Shown: positions 22,647-33,700, numbered from the stretch's first letter. The stretch is DNA of 64,000 nucleotides from Zopfochytrium polystomum (GCA_025765615.1 JAIVFJ010000282.1:1-64000); one strand, 5' to 3'. Numbers and translations are program-made. Notes: generated from the letters alone by a model not told the origin.

Positions 22647-22899
22647 AAGTGGAACAGAAACCCAGTTTTAACAGTTTTCCTCCTCCTCTGCTCAAGCACA
22701 TAATATAGGAGAGGTTTTTACCCTGTCCTGGTCACACTTGCCTAGCAAATATTATAGCGTGCATATCATCATTGTGTTTCAATTATTCATAACAGAGTTT
22801 TCCTCTTTCTCTCCAAGTGGGGGAGAAGGACCACCCACAAACACACATCTCCACTTCATTCACTCCTTCCACTCACTCACTCAGAGTAGACTGTTTACA
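22647..22899 (+). repeat. LTR-like sequence downstream of the copia fragment
   Basis: About 250 bp is shared with 59842-60096 and partly with 50216-50275. It begins AAGTGGAACAGAAACCC and ends AGAGTAGACTGTTTACA. Its place just after the copia pol stop makes it the likely 3' LTR. Confidence 0.7.
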
Positions 22900-22904
22900 T
22901 CCCT

Positions 22905-24070
22905 GACTAAAGCCGAAGCTGCAAATTCACAGTCGTCAAATTCATCATTGTACCATTCCTTGAGGTATTCAAAGTGCTGGGCACACCGATGCCTTTTTGC
23001 AGGGAGTTGTTGATTTGCGACTTGATTTTCTGCAACTGACGCTGAAGCATTGTCTTTCTTGGCAATGGGCTGATTGCTGGGTTGTTTTGGAACTTGTTTT
23101 TCTGCAGCTTGCTCAGAAGTGCCGGCTTTTTTCATGTCAATTGGTGTGGCTTGCGGCACTCCAGGGCCTTCTGTTGAAGCAGTCTGCTGACAATACACAG
23201 GTGAGGAAGCTTGAATGTCTGTGCCACTTTCCAGGCAGCTTCTGCTGCTGCTGCGGCAGCTTGTTTGGGCCGAGCCTCAGCAGTTGCGGCCAATGAAGCA
23301 GTTGGAGTTGAGGGTCCAGAGTCCAGTGAACTCGAAGCACCACCAGTTGAGCCGCCGGTGGAACTGGCAATTTGAGAAGGTGTGTTTGCCATTGATGAGC
23401 CAGCCAGTGCAGAATCAGCAGATGGGGCAGCAGTGCTATCATCAGCCTTCATAGAATCAAGGGATTTGAGAATCAGCCTTGGTAGGACCAGCAGAGTCTT
23501 CCAACAACTACATTAGCATCTTTAAGTTTCTTCAGAAAAAAAGGTGCTGCAGCAGCAGGTGCCCAATTGTCATCAGTCCCTTCTACATTTGAAATAAGTT
23601 GGAGAAGGGACCGATTGTTTCCTTCTTTAGACAGTATTCTGATCAGATGGCTATCTTTCAATTTTGCCCCAAAAGATGTCAGAATAGCAGAAAGCGGCAG
23701 GCGGCCAGGAATGAGCTCCACAGCCTCTTTCATTTCATCCAGGCGATGCAGAGATGCACTTGTAAACTTGAGGAATGTTCCAGTGTGGTACGTAGGTTCC
23801 TCTGCAGCAGTGAGCTGAGAGAGCTGACTGTTCACTCCTAGCTTCATGGTTTGACCTCCCATAAATTGGAGTACCTCCTCAATGGCAAGCCACACAGCAA
23901 TGAAATATCAATTATTGGATGAATCAACATTTTCAGCTTCCCCAAAGGGTAGCACGTTGAAGCAGCACTTCCACACAGACTGATCAAGTCCCTCAGACTG
24001 AAAGATTCATTGAGTTTTACAACAACATCAAGAAGGGTCATGCTGATTGGGAAAAGCAAACATTAGTTCC
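22905..24070 (-). pseudogene. Unrecognised minus-strand coding remnant
   Basis: Successive minus-strand frames (24059-23844, 23895-23473, 23452-23132, 23198-22905) have protein-like composition and change frame several times, as a decayed gene or transposon would. They include LNESFSLRDLISLCGSAAS and a Gln/Ala-rich tail. I do not recognise the family. Confidence 0.3.
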
Positions 24071-24364
24071 AAAACAAAAAAACAAGTGAACTTGCACAAA
24101 CTCAGTAGTAAAAGGTACAAACGGCTCTGTGTCACGGCGATGTCGGGCACAGGTTGCGGCTGCTCCAACGGCGGCGCCAACTGCTCCATCATCGGGCGGT
24201 GGGCGAGATGAGGCCGCATCGTTGCCGCCCGTATGCGGAGGAGAGGTCGTCGTCGACATCAAGCCGATGTTGGCAAGAGTTGTGGCTCAAATTTTTCACC
24301 AAAGAAGCTTGACCGCACACAAGACTCCGCGATGTAGAGTCCCAATTATTTGCATTTCACATCA

Positions 24365-25738
24365 TCACCCAAGAACTCTGGAAGCCCCCGGCTCCTCGTT
24401 CTCCCAAACCGCATCCACTTCCGGATTCTGACCGCGAAACCGCCAATTCTCGTCCACCCCGCGCGTCAGGACCCGCCGCGCCCGCCCCGCCAGAAACTCT
24501 AGGTCCCGTGCGATCCGCCGCGCGTTCCGGCTCTCGTAGCAGAAATACGCCCGCTTCCAGTCCACGCCGCGCGCCTCGCACTCTGCCAGCGACGCGGAAA
24601 GGCGCTGCGTCGGAACTCGCGCGAACCCGTCGCGGCTGCAAAAGTACCGCCACGCGCTACCGCGGCCGTACAGGTACCAGGAGCGGTTGCAGGAGAGGAG
24701 CGCGATCGCGCCTGTTTGCGCGTGGACTGGAAGGTGTTTGAGGAGGGTGGTGATCACGACGTGAGCGAGGCGATCGGGGGTAAAGCTCGACGCTGGTGGT
24801 GGTGGTGCTGTAGCCATCGAGTCGTTGGATATGTGAGGGACTACCGGGAGCGGAACGACCTCAGCCGCGCCTTCGTATGTGCCTCGCTTCAGCGCGAGCA
24901 GACTGGCTGTGTACCCGTCGAAAATTTGCTCCCCCTTGTCGTAATCAGCAAGGTCCACCGGCTCCTCGCTGTTCTCTTCCCGCTGCCGGTCTAAAAGAGT
25001 CGCGATGCTCTCGCCTCCCCAACCGTCGCTCCACCAAAGTGAGTCCGGCCTCGCCAGAACGAAAAACTGGGGCCTTTTCAACCGGGGGTAGGGACCTTGT
25101 GTTGTTGGAATGTCCGCATCATCCGGGCAGCTCAGGTGGTCTCCTCCCCATTTATGATAGAAATTCTCGTTGGTCTTTAAAAGATAAGTGGCGAGACAGA
25201 CGAGCGGAATCGCCCGTTGCTCGAAATAAGCGTCCAGCCACTTTGCGCAGACCGCATGGAATGGAAATCCGTGCACGCTTGGGTTCGCGAAAACTGTGGT
25301 GAGGGAGGGTTGTGGATGATTCGCGAAATGCATAAGGTGTTTTTTTTAAGGAGCAACAAACCTGGATGAAACCCGCTGGAGCGAAAGACGACGATGATTG
25401 ATCTGTCGATATTCGCCATTCCGAACCAGCAAGACGGCGCAAGATCTGGATCCTGGTTGGACTGGTCCGAAACGCCTTCCAGTCGGCCCCTCATAGCGTG
25501 CAGCGACCGGTTTCCAGAGTCCTTGCCAACGGGGGACCAGCGGCCATCGTGTGTGAGGGCTTTGGGTGCGGGGATTCGCAAACACGGCATTTGGCTTCGG
25601 GCGTGATTGGATGGGAGACAAGGGGATCTTACCTCTCACGGCCGATTGAAAGGGAATCGGCTGGCCTCGGTAGCTCGTACTTTGGCCGACGGTCTTGCCG
25701 CAGAGAGCGCAGTACGACGATCCGGAACTGCGCGCCAT
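24365..25738 (-). CDS. F-box-like protein, copy A
   Basis: Exon 1 (25738 to about 25633) contains a CALCGKTV pair. Exon 2 (about 25559-25362) has SCWFGMANIDRS, and exon 3 (25293-24365) starts FANPSVHGFPFHAVCAKW. The intron 25361-25294 has a GTTTGT donor and CACAG acceptor. The C-terminal half contains an F-box-like helix set (DRLAHVVITTLLKHLPV, ALLSCNRSWYLYG, WRYFCSRDGF) followed by RGVDWKRAYFCYESRNARR. The layout, Pro-Phe-His segment then F-box, occurs in fungal F-box-like proteins of unknown target; an SCF substrate-receptor role is inference. Copy B lies directly upstream on the same strand. Confidence 0.6.
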
Positions 25739-25834
25739 TCAGCTTGCTTCGCCACCGGACCTTTTTGTTTGCTGCTCATTGCCATCGAAAAACCTAGACA
25801 CAAACTCCTTGGGTCACCGACGTTCTATTTAGTT

Positions 25835-27240
25835 TTACCGTTCTTCAGATTCCTCAGGATTCGCAGCAACCTCCGCCAGCGGGTTCCGACCAGGCAGCTT
25901 CCAATCCTCGTCCACCCCTCGCGTCTGCACTCGCCTCGCCCTTTCCGCCAAAAACCCAAGATTCCGCGCAATCCGCCGCGCGTTCCTGCTCTCGTAGCAG
26001 AAATACACCCGCTTCCAGTCCACCCCGCGCGACTCGTATTCCGCCAGCGACTCGCCCACGCTCTGCGTCGGCACCCGCGCGAACCCGTCGCGGACGCAAA
26101 AGGACCGCCACGCCGTGCTGCGGCCAAAGTGGAACCACGCCCGGCTGCTCGAGAGGAGCGCGAGGGCGCCGGCGGTCTTGCGGGCCACGGGGAGGTGCAC
26201 GAGAAGCGTGGTGACGAGGTCGTGAGGGAGGCGATCCGGTGCGAGGCTCAGAGATGTGTTTCTTGTTGTTGTTGTTGCGGCGGCGGCGGCGGCGGCGGCC
26301 CGGTCGTCGGTTGGGTGGGAGACCGTCGGGAGCGGAACCAGCTCGGCGGCGCCTTCGTACGTGCCACGCTTCAAGGCTAGCAGGCTGGTAACGTTGCCGT
26401 CGAACAGTCCCCCGTTTTCCTTGTTGTAGCGATCGGGTTGGTTCTCGTCGTCTGCTTGCTCGTCTTTCTCCTCGTTCAGTATCTGGTTCACGAGCGATTC
26501 AATGCTCGCTCCACCCGTGTCGGGGTCCCACCAGATCGAGTCCGGCCGCGCCAAAACGTAATACTGCCACCGCTCCACGCGGGGAAACTGCAGCTGGGTC
26601 TTTTGAATGTCGGCGTCGTCGGGACAGTTCAGGTGGTCTCCCGTCCATATGAAAAAGTACCCCGGGCTGGTGAAGAGTAGGTACCTTGCAAGGCACGCAA
26701 GCGCAACTCCCTTGTCGCGGAAATGCGCGTCCAGCCACTTTGCGCAGACCGCGTGGAATGGGAACCCGGGCACGTCCGCTCCTTTTTCCCAAGCCCCCCC
26801 GGATGGTCAATTCACTCTGCGAGAAGATAAAAGTTTACCTAGTGGACCGAGCCGGAACACAACCTTGCTCTCCCTGTCCACATCGACCATCCCATACCAG
26901 CAGGACGACGGCACCGCAATGTCCGGGTCCGGCTCGGTCGGATCGGAGTCGCCGTCGATCCGGCCGGGTGGCTGCGGCGGTGGCAGGAGGCCGGCTCTTC
27001 CGGAGCCGTGGCCCACCGCGGTCCAGCGACCTGCTAGCGTGAGACCTTTTCCCAAGCGATTGGAGTAGGTAAGTTTGGCGACACGAGCGGACCGATTGCG
27101 ACCCCCTTCTTTTCTTACCTCGTCCCAGCACCTGAAACGGAAGCCGCCGTCCGCGCCCGAAGCCGTGGTGCACGTCTCGCGTGTGCTCGCGGACGGTCTT
27201 GCCGCAGAGGGGCGCAGAACGAGTTGAAACCGGATCGGGC
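25835..27240 (-). CDS. F-box-like protein, copy B
   Basis: A paralogue of copy A. Exon 1 (about 27240-27122) has a PLCGKTVREH segment. The middle exon (about 27060-26839) has SCWYGMVDVDRES, and the last exon (about 26790-25835) carries PGFPFHAVCAKWLDAHF, SCPDD-like LNCPDDADI, then DRLPHDLVTTLLVHLPV and RGVDWKRVYFCYESRNARR. Most of the last exon aligns end to end with copy A, so this is a tandem duplication. Linker regions (26260-26310, poly-Ala/Thr) differ. The acceptor of the last exon is uncertain. Confidence 0.6.
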
Positions 27241-28183
27241 CATATGACCTTGTCTCACATTCGTTTTCCTTTTGTTTCTTTTTCTTTTTTTTCTTTTTTT
27301 TTTTCTTGTGGTAGTAGCCCCAAAAAGACGAAAAAAAAGGGAAATCACTCTCGCCTCCTCGTCCTCGTCCTGTCCTCGTCCCGTCCCACGCTTCGCTCGC
27401 TCCAACTTCACACACTCATGCAGGACGACCGGACGCCCAAGTTGTTCCACCCATGACGCTCGTCTGCGCCGCCTCCTGCTGGTGCTGCTGCTGCTGCTGC
27501 TGCCGCCGCCGAAGCATCTGCGCCTCCATCATGGCCATGCGCACGCTCACAACTCGAGCAAGTCGACTTGGTGGTTTGTCTCGATGGAATTTGATTGGCG
27601 TCTGAAGTCAAAAAAGCTTCCTCAAATTTGAGTGCCATTGTCGCAACAGGGAGAAGCGATCAGAGGACACCCTTGCATACCCGCATTCTCCTGCTTCTGT
27701 TCTTTTGATTGATACCTAATGCACCCCGCCACAACACCCACAGCAGGAGCTGCAAGAGATTGGATAAGGGGGTCCAAATAGTCAAACTACCACTACCTCC
27801 AACCACAATTTGTCCTTTCTTGTGTGACAAGTCACCCCAGCTGGACACCAAATTTCTCGAAGTTCTCTCTATTCCGCTCTCCTACACTCTCCAAAGAAAA
27901 CACCACCAAACCTTTGATCCTCAGCCTGAAATTTGGCACACAGTCAATATTCAACGGTGCCAACCTGCTATTCCGATTTCAGAATTTTCCGTCCATCAAT
28001 CAGCTTGCAACAAGCATTGTGTGCAACACAAATCTTCTATTCCGGGCCATTTCTCCATCAAGTAGAGCATCAAACAACTCCTAGAGTCACTTTTTGTCAC
28101 TGCCAGACTGTTGAGCAACTCCTCCAAATTTTTTCCAGCAACTGGTTTTCTCCTGCAACAGAATCATCATTACGTGCAACGCA
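27241..28183. other. Intergenic; no gene supported
   Basis: T-rich run at 27284-27304 and a CTG repeat near 27478-27505. Pyrimidine-rich sequence before 28184 could be the leader of the copia remnant, but I see no matching LTR. Confidence 0.4.
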
Positions 28184-29460
28184 ATGTCGTTTAACCTAAA
28201 CTCGTTTGTTGGCAAGTTCACTGGCAAAACGCTGACGGAATTCAATGACTTTATTAGCAACCTTCAGATCAAGGTTATTGGTGAAAAATGAATTCAGGAC
28301 CTAACGCAGACGGACCTATTCCCTTTTGAGAGACCTTTCTGCAATAAGGAGGCCTACAACACGTACGTCCCACACCTACCCAAGGATCAGTGGGACGGAT
28401 GGCGTTTCTTGTCCACAGTGACGCTAAGCTTCAATCTCTTAATTCTGATTTCTTAACTTCTCTCTCTGATGATTTTACGGATTTTCCTGAAACTGACGAC
28501 TCTCCTTCTTTCCAGCCTGTCGAGCCACCACTTGACTCTTACTGTCGATTATCCAACTCTCCTCCTGACGGTGCTCCCTCCTCTCGTACTCGCCAGCAAC
28601 TGCGCCAGGGGGGGACAGCTGCCATCATCATCAACAAACACCTCAGATCAACCTCCAACTCTTCCGATAATGTCGATAACGACAATGGTTGGAACTCTGA
28701 CACATTAGCTGTCGTCCTGGGTGAAGATGAAGACAAACCTGAAGAGAGCGTAGCTCCAACGGCAGACTGCGGAGCAGCATCCATTAACACTGAACTGGAA
28801 CCTGTCATTGAATCATCACTTCCACCATCAGTCATTGTCAACATCAAAGATGCACCAACTGGACTTCGCAAGCTACTTGCAAATCGAACAATCATTCGCC
28901 ATCTCTTGCAACTCTACCTTGCATCAGCTAAACCAGAACCACACTTCCCAAAGCACTTCCCTGAGAACCAATCCACCAATCACAACTCCCACCAGTGCCA
29001 CGTTCCCGCATCAGACTACAATGAAGAATGGATTGCATCTGAGCTTGAGGAGCTTCACTCTCTCATGGACAAGCACAAGGCCTGGGAATGGGCAGTTCTT
29101 CCTCCTGGCAAACGTGCAATGTTCTGCAAATGGGTTTATGCCTACAAGCTTGACCCCTTTGGCTGGCTGAAGCGATGGAAAGCTCGTCTTGTCGCCTGTG
29201 GAAACACCCAACGCGAAGGCATCAACTACACAGACACCTTTTCTCCTGTTGTCCAGATCCAGGCCATCTGACTGCTCATTGCAATCAGCCTTGCTTTTGA
29301 CCTCAAGTACCACAGCATGGATGTCAACACAGGCAACCTGCACGCTTTCCTCAAAGAAGTCATCTACATGCATCCACCAAAAGGCCATGAGTGATTCACT
29401 CCAGATGGAAAGAAACTATTCTGCAAACTCCTCAAGAGCCTCTATGAACTCCATCAATCT
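28184..29460 (+). pseudogene. Ty1/copia remnant, 5' part of reverse transcriptase, interrupted by the gypsy insertion
   Basis: Starts with a gag-like ATG at 28184. From 29020 it reads copia reverse transcriptase: EEWIASELEELHSL, AMFCKWVYAYKLDPFGWLKRW, KARLVACGNTQREGINYTDT, FSPVVQIQAI. Stops (TGA at 29269 and 29393) fall where the family expects Arg or another residue, consistent with C-to-T decay. The frame runs into the gypsy LTR at LYELHQS and resumes beyond it at 33416 (SG, stop, NW). Confidence 0.85.
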
Positions 29461-29813
29461 TGTCAGGAACATGGCTGGACAGGACAAGGCAAACAAGGAA
29501 CTGAGAGGAGTGATGATTGTATTGGAAACAATAATTCACTTGAGGGATGGGACAGGTCCCCCATCCCCCTTTTATACCTTTTGAGAGTCTTCCTTGTCAA
29601 GACTCAAAGAAAGTTCCAGAAAGAGCAATTAGTAATACAATGATACCAATGATACCAATGACAACAAGACAAGTCAGGAAAGCAAAGAAGGTTCCAGAAG
29701 GTTCCACAAGGTTCCATGAAGGAATGTTCTAGAAGGTTCCAGAAGGTTCCAGAAGGTTCCATGAAGGAATGTTCTAGAAGGTTCCAGAGGTTTCCAGAGG
29801 GTGATTCATAACA
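29461..29813 (-). repeat. Gypsy 3' LTR
   Basis: 353 bp. On the minus strand it begins TGTTATGAATCACC and ends TGACA. It has tandem GGAACCTTCT units and a TATA-type promoter (GGTATAAAAGGGGG). Confidence 0.92.
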
Positions 29814-32183
29814 TCATCTCCCCCTTTTAGGCCTCTTCTGCAACTTGGTGGGGTACCTGGTCTTGAACTTGAGCAGAAGGTCTTGGCAGTGAGTGAGGTT
29901 TGACTCAGGTTCCCAGGTGTTGTCAGCATCTGAGTAACCTTTCCACTTAACAAGGAACTTGAGTGTCCTTCCAAACCACTTGGCATCCAAGATTTGTTCA
30001 ACCTCAAATTCCTCTTCACCTTCTACCTCAACTGGAGGAGGAGGAGGAACAACTCTGCCTGGAATGGAATTGGCCACAAACTTCTCTAAAAGGCTGACAT
30101 GGAAAACTGGGTGGATCTTCATGGATGCAGGGAGATCCAGCTTGAAGGTGACTGGATTGATTTGCTCCAAGATCTTGAAAGGACCCAACTTGAGGTTGTC
30201 TAGCTTGGGACTTGGTCTTTTGGTCTGCAAGTTCTTCCTCAGAAGCCAAACTTGCTGACCCACAGCAAGGTCATGGTCCATTCTGTGAGTGTTGGCAAAT
30301 CTTGAGGCATCTTCTTGGGCTTGCTTCAGGGTGGAGTCCAGGAAGGAGTTGATGATCTTGAGCTTATGTAAGTGTGAAGCCGCAGCAGGAGCTTGGACAT
30401 TGGATAGGGTCTCTTGTCCCAGAAGATCTCCTCTTGGATTGAAGCCATAGGTTGCAAAGAAAGGAGATAGCTGGGTGCTTGAGTGGAGAGAATTGTTGAG
30501 AGCAAATTCTGCCAGTGGAAGGAAGGTGGGCCAATCATCCTGTTGATAGCTGACATAGCACCTCAAATACTGCTCCAGAGTCTGGTTTGTTCTTTCTGTT
30601 TGTCCATCAGTCTGAGGGTGATAAGCAGTTGACAGTTGAGACTTGATTCCAAGGGCTGCTGTGAGTGCTTTCCAAAATTGAGATCTGAACTGTGGTCCTC
30701 TGTCACTGACGATTGACTGAGGCAGCCCATGGAGCCTGAATATGTGCTGCAAAAACAGGTCTGCTGTTCCTTGTGCATCTATATTCTCAGTGCAGGGGAT
30801 GAAATGGGCCAACTTTGTCCTTCTGCAGATGACAACAAGGATAGAGTCAAATCCATGGGATGGGGGAAGTTTCACAATGAAGTCCATGGATATTGATGAC
30901 CAAGGGCTGATGGCGATTGGGAGGGGCTCCAGAAGTCCATAGGGCTTGTGTCTGCTGGATTTGTTTCTTTGACAGGTTTCACAGCTGCTGACATAGTTCT
31001 TGATGTACTTCCTCATGCCCGGCCAGTAGAAGTCTCTGGAAACAAGCTCATATGCCTTGTGCTCTCCTGGGTGTCCAGCTGTTGCTGCATCATGCCTTGT
31101 CTTGAGTATCTCAAGTTTTTCCTCCTCTTGGCTGATTTGAATCTTGTGAGGCTTGGGGTCCTTGGAAATAGCATGGGCCCACACACTGTCAGGAAACAGT
31201 GAAAGGTGTGTCTTGGATGGTGGGGTGAAACCATCTCCCCCTTCAGGTGCAAGGTCTGTCCTTCTGTGCTCATCAGTGGGGGGGCTTGAATTCTTGACTG
31301 GGAACTGCGATTCTTGAATCTTTGACTGAGGGTTCTGTTCTTGGCAAAGACTGTGAGCTGTGGAGCTTGAATCTTGAATTTGGACTGTGAACTGTGGTAC
31401 TTGAATCTTTGACTGTGGGTTCTGTGAACTACAGACTTGGCCATGACTGTGAGCTCTATGAGCTGTACTGGAATCTTGACTATGAACTGTGAACTGTGAA
31501 ATTTGAATCTTGGCTGGGATCTGTGAGCTGCAGGCTGATACTGGAGCTGTCATTTGTGGTTGACCTTGGATACTAGGCTGAGAGCCTTGAATCAGGGACT
31601 TGAGAGCATGAGACTTGGAGGCTTGACTTGAGTTTTGGGTGACTGTTCCAATTGGTGGAGGTTGGACTTGACCAGTGACCCAATCAATGTCAGGGTTCTG
31701 GGCTTGCAGCCATGGTAATCCCAGGATGACAGAGAATGTGGGTGAGCCAAGATCCAATACTTCCAGGTTGACCATGGATGGTGGAAAGTCTTGGATGTGG
31801 AGGTTTAGCTTGGTTTCATGGCTGATTTCCTTGAACAGAGCATGATTGGCAAAGTGAACCTTGAGGGGTGTGGATTTCTTGATGGTGGGAATGGCACAAG
31901 ACTTGGCAAGGGTGGCATCAATGATGTTGCAGGATGATCCAGAGTCGATAAGGGCCTTGGTTGTGATGGTTGACTTGGGTGAGAGTTGAATCTTGACATC
32001 CATGGTGAGTTGGTGGGGCTTGGAATCTGAGGTGTTTGTGGTGCTGGTGGTGGTGATGAAACAGGGGCAGCTTGGAAGGGGGTCCAGGGAATTGCCCCTC
32101 AGTGAGCCTGGACCTGGGAGTTTGGGTGCTTCTTCCTTGGGCAGTCCTTGACAGCATGCTCCTTGGAGCCACAGTAGAAACAC
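29814..32183 (-). CDS. Pol of the gypsy element: protease, integrase and chromodomain, no reverse transcriptase
   Basis: 789-residue intact frame. The retropepsin-like protease has the active site ALIDSGSSCNIID and a second motif VILGLPWLQ. A linker of about 130 residues follows, with imperfect copies of a unit resembling KIQ-x-x-QF-x-V...QDSS. Next is the integrase zinc finger (TRHDAATAGHPGEHK, CETC), then the DDE core (SMDFIVKLP, VSDRGPQFRSQF, TDGQTERTNQTLEQYLR). The chromodomain at the end reads KFLVKWKGYSDADNTWEPES. There is no Y-x-D-D motif or RNase H: the repeat linker sits where they should be. Reading it as a frame start at 32183 assumes -1 frameshifting from gag. Confidence 0.9.
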   Translation of the reverse strand: MFLLWLQGACCQGLPKEEAPKLPGPGSLRGNSLDPLPSCPCFITTTSTTNTSDSKPHQLTMDVKIQLSPKSTITTKALIDSGSSCNIIDATLAKSCAIPTIKKSTPLKVHFANHALFKEISHETKLNLHIQDFPPSMVNLEVLDLGSPTFSVILGLPWLQAQNPDIDWVTGQVQPPPIGTVTQNSSQASKSHALKSLIQGSQPSIQGQPQMTAPVSACSSQIPAKIQISQFTVHSQDSSTAHRAHSHGQVCSSQNPQSKIQVPQFTVQIQDSSSTAHSLCQEQNPQSKIQESQFPVKNSSPPTDEHRRTDLAPEGGDGFTPPSKTHLSLFPDSVWAHAISKDPKPHKIQISQEEEKLEILKTRHDAATAGHPGEHKAYELVSRDFYWPGMRKYIKNYVSSCETCQRNKSSRHKPYGLLEPLPIAISPWSSISMDFIVKLPPSHGFDSILVVICRRTKLAHFIPCTENIDAQGTADLFLQHIFRLHGLPQSIVSDRGPQFRSQFWKALTAALGIKSQLSTAYHPQTDGQTERTNQTLEQYLRCYVSYQQDDWPTFLPLAEFALNNSLHSSTQLSPFFATYGFNPRGDLLGQETLSNVQAPAAASHLHKLKIINSFLDSTLKQAQEDASRFANTHRMDHDLAVGQQVWLLRKNLQTKRPSPKLDNLKLGPFKILEQINPVTFKLDLPASMKIHPVFHVSLLEKFVANSIPGRVVPPPPPVEVEGEEEFEVEQILDAKWFGRTLKFLVKWKGYSDADNTWEPESNLTHCQDLLLKFKTRYPTKLQKRPKRGR

Positions 32184-33022
32184 AGTCCCTGCTGGGCCCT
32201 CCTTGTTTTCTCCTCTTGGCTCAGAGGACCCTTAGGAAGTGTCTCAACTGCATCCACTTGCATGGGTTCAGGAACTGTAAGAGCTTGAGGGACTGGGGTA
32301 GGTCTTGATGTAGTTCCTACTTGTCTTTGCTTCAGCCTCTTGGAGTAGAGTCTGTTGTCAATCTTGATGGCAAGGAGAATGTACTCTTCCAAGGTCTCAG
32401 GGATGTGCAGAGACTGGGAGAGCATGTCTTGGATAGACTCATGGAGACCATCATGGTACAGCTCCATCAGAGCTGCATCATTGTATCCAGAGTCTCTGGC
32501 TAGTTGCTTGAATTGGTTGGTGTAGGCCACACAAGATTGCTTCCCTTGCTTGATATGCTTGAGCTTGGATCTTGCTGTCCAAGATGCGTAGGGGTCACCA
32601 AAGGTAGCCTCCAGCCCCTCCCAGAGCTCTTGCAGGGTGGTGGGTGTGCTTGGGAGAGATCTGTACCATGATTGAGCTTGACCAGACAGGAGGGTGCTTG
32701 TGAAAAGAACCTTGACTTGCTCACTGGGAAATCTTGAAGGTTGGAGAAGGATGACATTCTCCACAGTGGCCATGAAGTTCCTAAGGTCTTTGGCCAGCCC
32801 AGTGAACTTGTCAGGGCTGGGAACCTTGGGCTCTCTTGCTTGGTTGGCTTGAGGCAGGGGAAGAGCTTGATGTTCTTGTTGGTGAAGTTGTTGTTGAAGC
32901 TGGTGCTGCTGGTGAAGGACTTGTTCTTGAAGTTGGTGTGTCTGTCTTGAGAGGGCTTGTAATTGGTCCATCAAGGCTTGGAAGGCAGTTGCATCAGGGA
33001 AGGTGTTGTTTGGGTCAGACAT
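32099..33022 (-). CDS. Retrotransposon Gag of the gypsy element
   Basis: 307 residues, intact. The N-terminus is a Gln-rich coiled stretch (LQALSRQTHQLQEQVLHQ). The capsid core reads GQAQSWYRSLPSTPTTLQEL and SYVAYTNQF-like SCVAYTNQFKQLARDSGYND. The C-terminal zinc knuckle is CFYCGSKEHAVKDC. It ends 85 nt inside the pol frame, which lies in the -1 frame, so pol is probably made by frameshifting. Confidence 0.9.
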   Translation of the reverse strand: MSDPNNTFPDATAFQALMDQLQALSRQTHQLQEQVLHQQHQLQQQLHQQEHQALPLPQANQAREPKVPSPDKFTGLAKDLRNFMATVENVILLQPSRFPSEQVKVLFTSTLLSGQAQSWYRSLPSTPTTLQELWEGLEATFGDPYASWTARSKLKHIKQGKQSCVAYTNQFKQLARDSGYNDAALMELYHDGLHESIQDMLSQSLHIPETLEEYILLAIKIDNRLYSKRLKQRQVGTTSRPTPVPQALTVPEPMQVDAVETLPKGPLSQEEKTRRAQQGLCFYCGSKEHAVKDCPRKKHPNSQVQAH

Positions 33023-33062
33023 GATGGCAGAGAGTAGTGGGAGAGGGTGAAGTGAATTATGA

Positions 33063-33415
33063 TGTCAGGAACATGGCTGGACAGGACAAGGCAAACAAGG
33101 AACTGAGAGGAGTGATGATTGTATTGGAAACAATAATTCACTTGAGGGATGGGACAGGTCCCCCATCCCCCTTTTATACCTTTTGAGAGTCTTCCTTGTC
33201 AAGACTCAAAGAAAGTTCCAGAAAGAGCAATTAGTAATACAATGATACCAATGATACCAATGACAACAAGACAAGTCAGGAAAGCAAAGAAGGTTCCAGA
33301 AGGTTCCACAAGGTTCCATGAAGGAATGTTCTAGAAGGTTCCAGAAGGTTCCAGAAGGTTCCATGAAGGAATGTTCTAGAAGGTTCCAGAGGTTTCCAGA
33401 GGGTGATTCATAACA
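33063..33415 (-). repeat. Gypsy 5' LTR
   Basis: 353 bp, apparently identical to the copy at 29461-29813. It lies upstream of gag on the minus strand and supplies the promoter. Confidence 0.92.
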
Positions 33416-33420
33416 AATCT

Positions 33421-33700
33421 GGATGAAACTGGTTCCTGACCCTAGACATATCCATCCGGGCCCTACTTAGTGAAAGTGGGGCCACTGTGGGGCCACTATC
33501 AAGTCCACACTATCAAGTCCACTATCAAGTCCATTAATGAGCCCATTTTGTGTCTCCTTAATTTTTTTTTTTGTCAATTTTATTGTTTTTGTTATGGTTT
33601 TCATTCACTATTGAGTCCACACAACTCAATATGGACTCACATGAGGCCCAAAAAAAAAAAAATCCGCCAATCAGCACACAGACCACCTGACTGCGCCACT
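33421..33700 (+). repeat. Structured repeat ahead of the LINE fragment, related to the Crypton flanks
   Basis: Contains CCTAGACATATCCATCCGG (33432-33450), tandem TATCAAGTCCA units, GTCAATTTTATTG then TTATGGTTTT, and an A-run at 33649. The first and third elements recur at 38199 and 38370, and the third also at 42315. Confidence 0.55.

Larger units (their letters stand above)
29456..33420 (-). mobile_element. Complete, recently inserted chromodomain Ty3/gypsy element lacking reverse transcriptase, with 5-bp target duplication
   Basis: Element body 29461-33415 (3,955 bp). The AATCT duplication is at 29456-29460 and 33416-33420. The two LTRs (29461-29813, 33063-33415) show no difference that I can see. 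Genes run on the minus strand: gag (33022-32099), then pol (32183-29814). Pol contains protease, integrase and chromodomain but no reverse transcriptase or RNase H, so the element should be non-autonomous. The insertion site is inside a copia reverse transcriptase frame. Confidence 0.93.
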
